A stretch of 6,900 nucleotides of DNA, taken from assembly GCA_030619405.1 (NCBI GenBank), contig JAUXBK010000143.1, forward strand, positions 1 to 6,900, read 5' to 3'. The stretch's first letter is position 1; every line of letters starts with the position of its first letter. This DNA comes from Sedimenticola sp. (GTDB taxonomy: Bacteria; Pseudomonadota; Gammaproteobacteria; Chromatiales; Chromatiaceae). The notes beneath the pieces were generated by a model, which had not been told where the DNA came from, made no database searches, and saw only the letters and a list, made by a program, of their open reading frames with translations. The translations under genes were made by a program, and so were the position numbers. Shown here piece by piece: positions 5,024 through 6,900 of this stretch.

Positions 5024-6900
5024 ATGAACTATAAAGAAACCTATGCACGTTCGATGGAGGATCCCGAGGGCTTCTGGGTCGAGGCGGCAGCCGAGATCGA
5101 CTGGTACCAGCCCTGGGAGCGGGTACTGGATGACAGCAACCAGCCTTTCTATCAATGGTTCGCCGGTGGCCAGATGAATACCTGCTACAACGCCCTCGAC
5201 CGGCATGTGGAGAGTGGCCGAGCGGATCAGGCGGCGCTGATCTATGACAGCCCGGTGACCGATACCCGGCGCCGTTACAGCTATCGGGAATTGCGCGACG
5301 AGGTGGCCCGCTTCGCCGGCGCCCTCGCCGCCCAGGGTGTGGGCAAGGGCGACCGGGTAATCGTCTACATGCCAATGGTCCCGGGGGCGGTGATCGCCAT
5401 GCTGGCCTGTGCCCGTATCGGCGCCATCCACTCGGTGGTGTTCGGGGGGTTCGCGGCCAAGGAGCTGGCGACCCGTATCGACGATGCCAAGCCCAAAGTG
5501 ATCGTCTCCGCCTCCTGCGGTATCGAGATCAAGCGGGTGATCGAGTACAAGCCGTTGCTGGACCGGGCGATCGAGCTCTCCAGCCACAAACCGGACCGGA
5601 CCATCATTCTGCAGCGCCCCCAGGCCAGAGCAGAACTGCAGCCGGGGCGCGACCTGGACTGGGAACAGGCGGTTGCGGATGCGGAACCGGCGGAATGCGT
5701 ACCGGTGGCCGCGACCGATCCCCTCTATATTCTCTACACTTCGGGTACCACCGGGGAGCCCAAGGGGGTGGTACGGGACAACGGCGGCCACGCCGTGGCT
5801 CTGAAGTGGAGCATGAAGAATGTCTACAACGTGGAGCCGGGCGATGTCTACTGGGCCGCCTCCGACGTAGGCTGGGTGGTGGGTCACTCCTACATCGTCT
5901 ATGGCCCCCTGCTGCACGGTTGCACTACCATCCTGTTCGAGGGCAAGCCGGTGGGTACCCCCGACCCGGGCGCCTTCTGGCGGGTGATCGCCGAGCACGG
6001 GGTGCGGGTGATGTTCACCGCCCCCACCGCGTTTCGTGCCATCAAGCGCGAGGATCCCGACGGAACCTTTCTGAAACAGTACGACCTCTCCCGATTCGAG
6101 GCCCTGTTCCTGGCCGGTGAGCGCTGCGACCCGGACACCCTGGGGTGGGCGGAAAGCCAGCTCGAGGTACCGGTGATCGATCACTGGTGGCAGACCGAGA
6201 CCGGCTGGGCCATCGCCGCCAACTGCCTGGGTATCGAGCGGCTCCCGATCAAGCCGGGTTCCCCCACCGTGTCGGTACCCGGCTACGATGTGCAGGTACT
6301 GGGCGACGACGGCAACCAGGTGGCTCCCTCGGATATCGGACGCATCATGATCAAACTGCCCATGCCGCCGGGTTGTCTGCCCACCCTGTGGCAGAACGAC
6401 CAGCGCTTCGTAGAGTCCTATCTCAGCACCGAGGAGGGGTACTACCTGACTGGTGATGCCGGCTACAAGGACGAAGACGGGTATCTCTGGATCATGAGCC
6501 GCATCGACGACATCATCAACGTCGCCGGACATCGGCTCTCCACCGGCGGCATGGAAGAGGTGCTCTCCTCCCACCCGGACGTGGCCGAGTGTGCGGTGAT
6601 TGGCGTAGCGGATGAGCTCAAGGGCGAACTGCCGGTGGGGCTGGTGGTGCTCAAGGCGGGGGCGGACCGGGACCGGGACGAGCTGCTGAAGGAGCTGGTC
6701 GCCCTGGTCCGGGAGAAGATCGGCCCGGTGGCCTCGTTCAAAAAGACGACCGTAGTGGAGCACCTGCCCAAGACCCGCTCCGGCAAAATCCTGCGCGGCA
6801 CCATGAAAAAGATCGCCGACGGCGAGGCGTACCGGGTTCCGGCCACCATCGACGACCCAGCCATCCTGGATGAGATCAGCGAGGCTCTCGCTCAGATCGG
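5024..6900 (+). CDS. prpE: Propionyl-CoA synthetase (AMP-forming), 3' end cut by the window edge
   Basis: This open reading frame runs unbroken for 625 codons to the window edge. The enzyme activates propionate with ATP and CoA to propionyl-CoA, releasing AMP and pyrophosphate. Adenylating-enzyme motifs appear in order: YTSGTTGEPKG (238-248), HWWQTETGW (387-395), SRIDDIINVAGHR (492-504), and the C-terminal TRSGKILR with catalytic K588, the lysine acetylated in Salmonella PrpE (K592 there). PrpE is favoured over acetyl-CoA synthetase by YNALDRHVESGRADQAALIY near the N-terminus and by MPPGCLPTLW where Acs has a tryptophan-containing PWPGM-type segment. PrpE is usually about 628 residues, so only a few codons are missing. 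The ATG at 5024 fits the family start (MNYKETYARS), with GGGGG (5011-5015) eight bases before it. No prpB, prpC or prpD is in the window. The 601-codon reading frame on the opposite strand is a codon-bias shadow. Confidence 0.93.
   Translation, partial: MNYKETYARSMEDPEGFWVEAAAEIDWYQPWERVLDDSNQPFYQWFAGGQMNTCYNALDRHVESGRADQAALIYDSPVTDTRRRYSYRELRDEVARFAGALAAQGVGKGDRVIVYMPMVPGAVIAMLACARIGAIHSVVFGGFAAKELATRIDDAKPKVIVSASCGIEIKRVIEYKPLLDRAIELSSHKPDRTIILQRPQARAELQPGRDLDWEQAVADAEPAECVPVAATDPLYILYTSGTTGEPKGVVRDNGGHAVALKWSMKNVYNVEPGDVYWAASDVGWVVGHSYIVYGPLLHGCTTILFEGKPVGTPDPGAFWRVIAEHGVRVMFTAPTAFRAIKREDPDGTFLKQYDLSRFEALFLAGERCDPDTLGWAESQLEVPVIDHWWQTETGWAIAANCLGIERLPIKPGSPTVSVPGYDVQVLGDDGNQVAPSDIGRIMIKLPMPPGCLPTLWQNDQRFVESYLSTEEGYYLTGDAGYKDEDGYLWIMSRIDDIINVAGHRLSTGGMEEVLSSHPDVAECAVIGVADELKGELPVGLVVLKAGADRDRDELLKELVALVREKIGPVASFKKTTVVEHLPKTRSGKILRGTMKKIADGEAYRVPATIDDPAILDEISEALAQI

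Noticed and set aside
4958..6763. A 601-codon open frame on the minus strand
   Set aside because: It is exactly antisense to prpE, which has every family motif. The antisense translation has the His/Gly/Asp-rich, motif-free character of a GC-rich codon-bias shadow.
5024..6900. Acetyl-CoA synthetase (acs) as the identity of the right-hand gene
   Set aside because: The N-terminal YNALDRHVESGRADQ block, the MPPGCLPTLW segment and the expected length of about 628 residues fit PrpE better.

Overview
The window is 6.9 kb of GC-rich chromosomal DNA. It looks gammaproteobacterial: it has a fused chorismate mutase-prephenate dehydrogenase, a periplasmic endonuclease I, a PrpE-type propionyl-CoA ligase, and intergenic repeats of a kind I recall from gammaproteobacteria. 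The species cannot be fixed from the sequence. A free-living, possibly sulfur-oxidising or environmental gammaproteobacterium is a guess only.

Layout. Bases 1-259 are non-coding and hold an interrupted GC-rich palindromic repeat (1-90), a second short related repeat (111-140) and an extended -10 promoter candidate (211-219). Bases 260-3713 form a tight plus-strand cluster of three genes: a membrane sensor (periplasmic solute-binding domain, one TM helix, two PAS domains, no output domain), tyrA (chorismate mutase plus prephenate dehydrogenase), and a cytoplasmic DsbA-family thiol oxidoreductase. The gaps are 12 bases and then an 11-base overlap, so the three are probably one operon. The third gene converges on a minus-strand endonuclease I gene and overlaps it by 11 bases, with a 7-bp-stem hairpin lying on the overlap. 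Upstream of the endonuclease on the same strand is a small protein made of two CBS domains. A 176-base divergent intergenic region (4848-5023) with two inverted repeats and a strong -10 box separates the CBS gene from prpE, which runs off the right edge only a few codons short of its expected end.

How the genes fit together. tyrA supplies 4-hydroxyphenylpyruvate for tyrosine synthesis. prpE activates propionate to propionyl-CoA, releasing AMP and pyrophosphate. The CBS protein keeps both adenosine-ribose-binding motifs, so it probably senses adenine nucleotides; its divergent pairing with an AMP-producing ligase is suggestive but unproven. Why an output-less PAS sensor precedes tyrA cannot be told from the window.

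I see no convincing new defence or mobile system. The points most worth a second look are the effector-less sensor, the split repeat at the left edge, a TyrA that appears to lack the arginine that binds prephenate in E. coli, and the CBS/prpE divergent control region.
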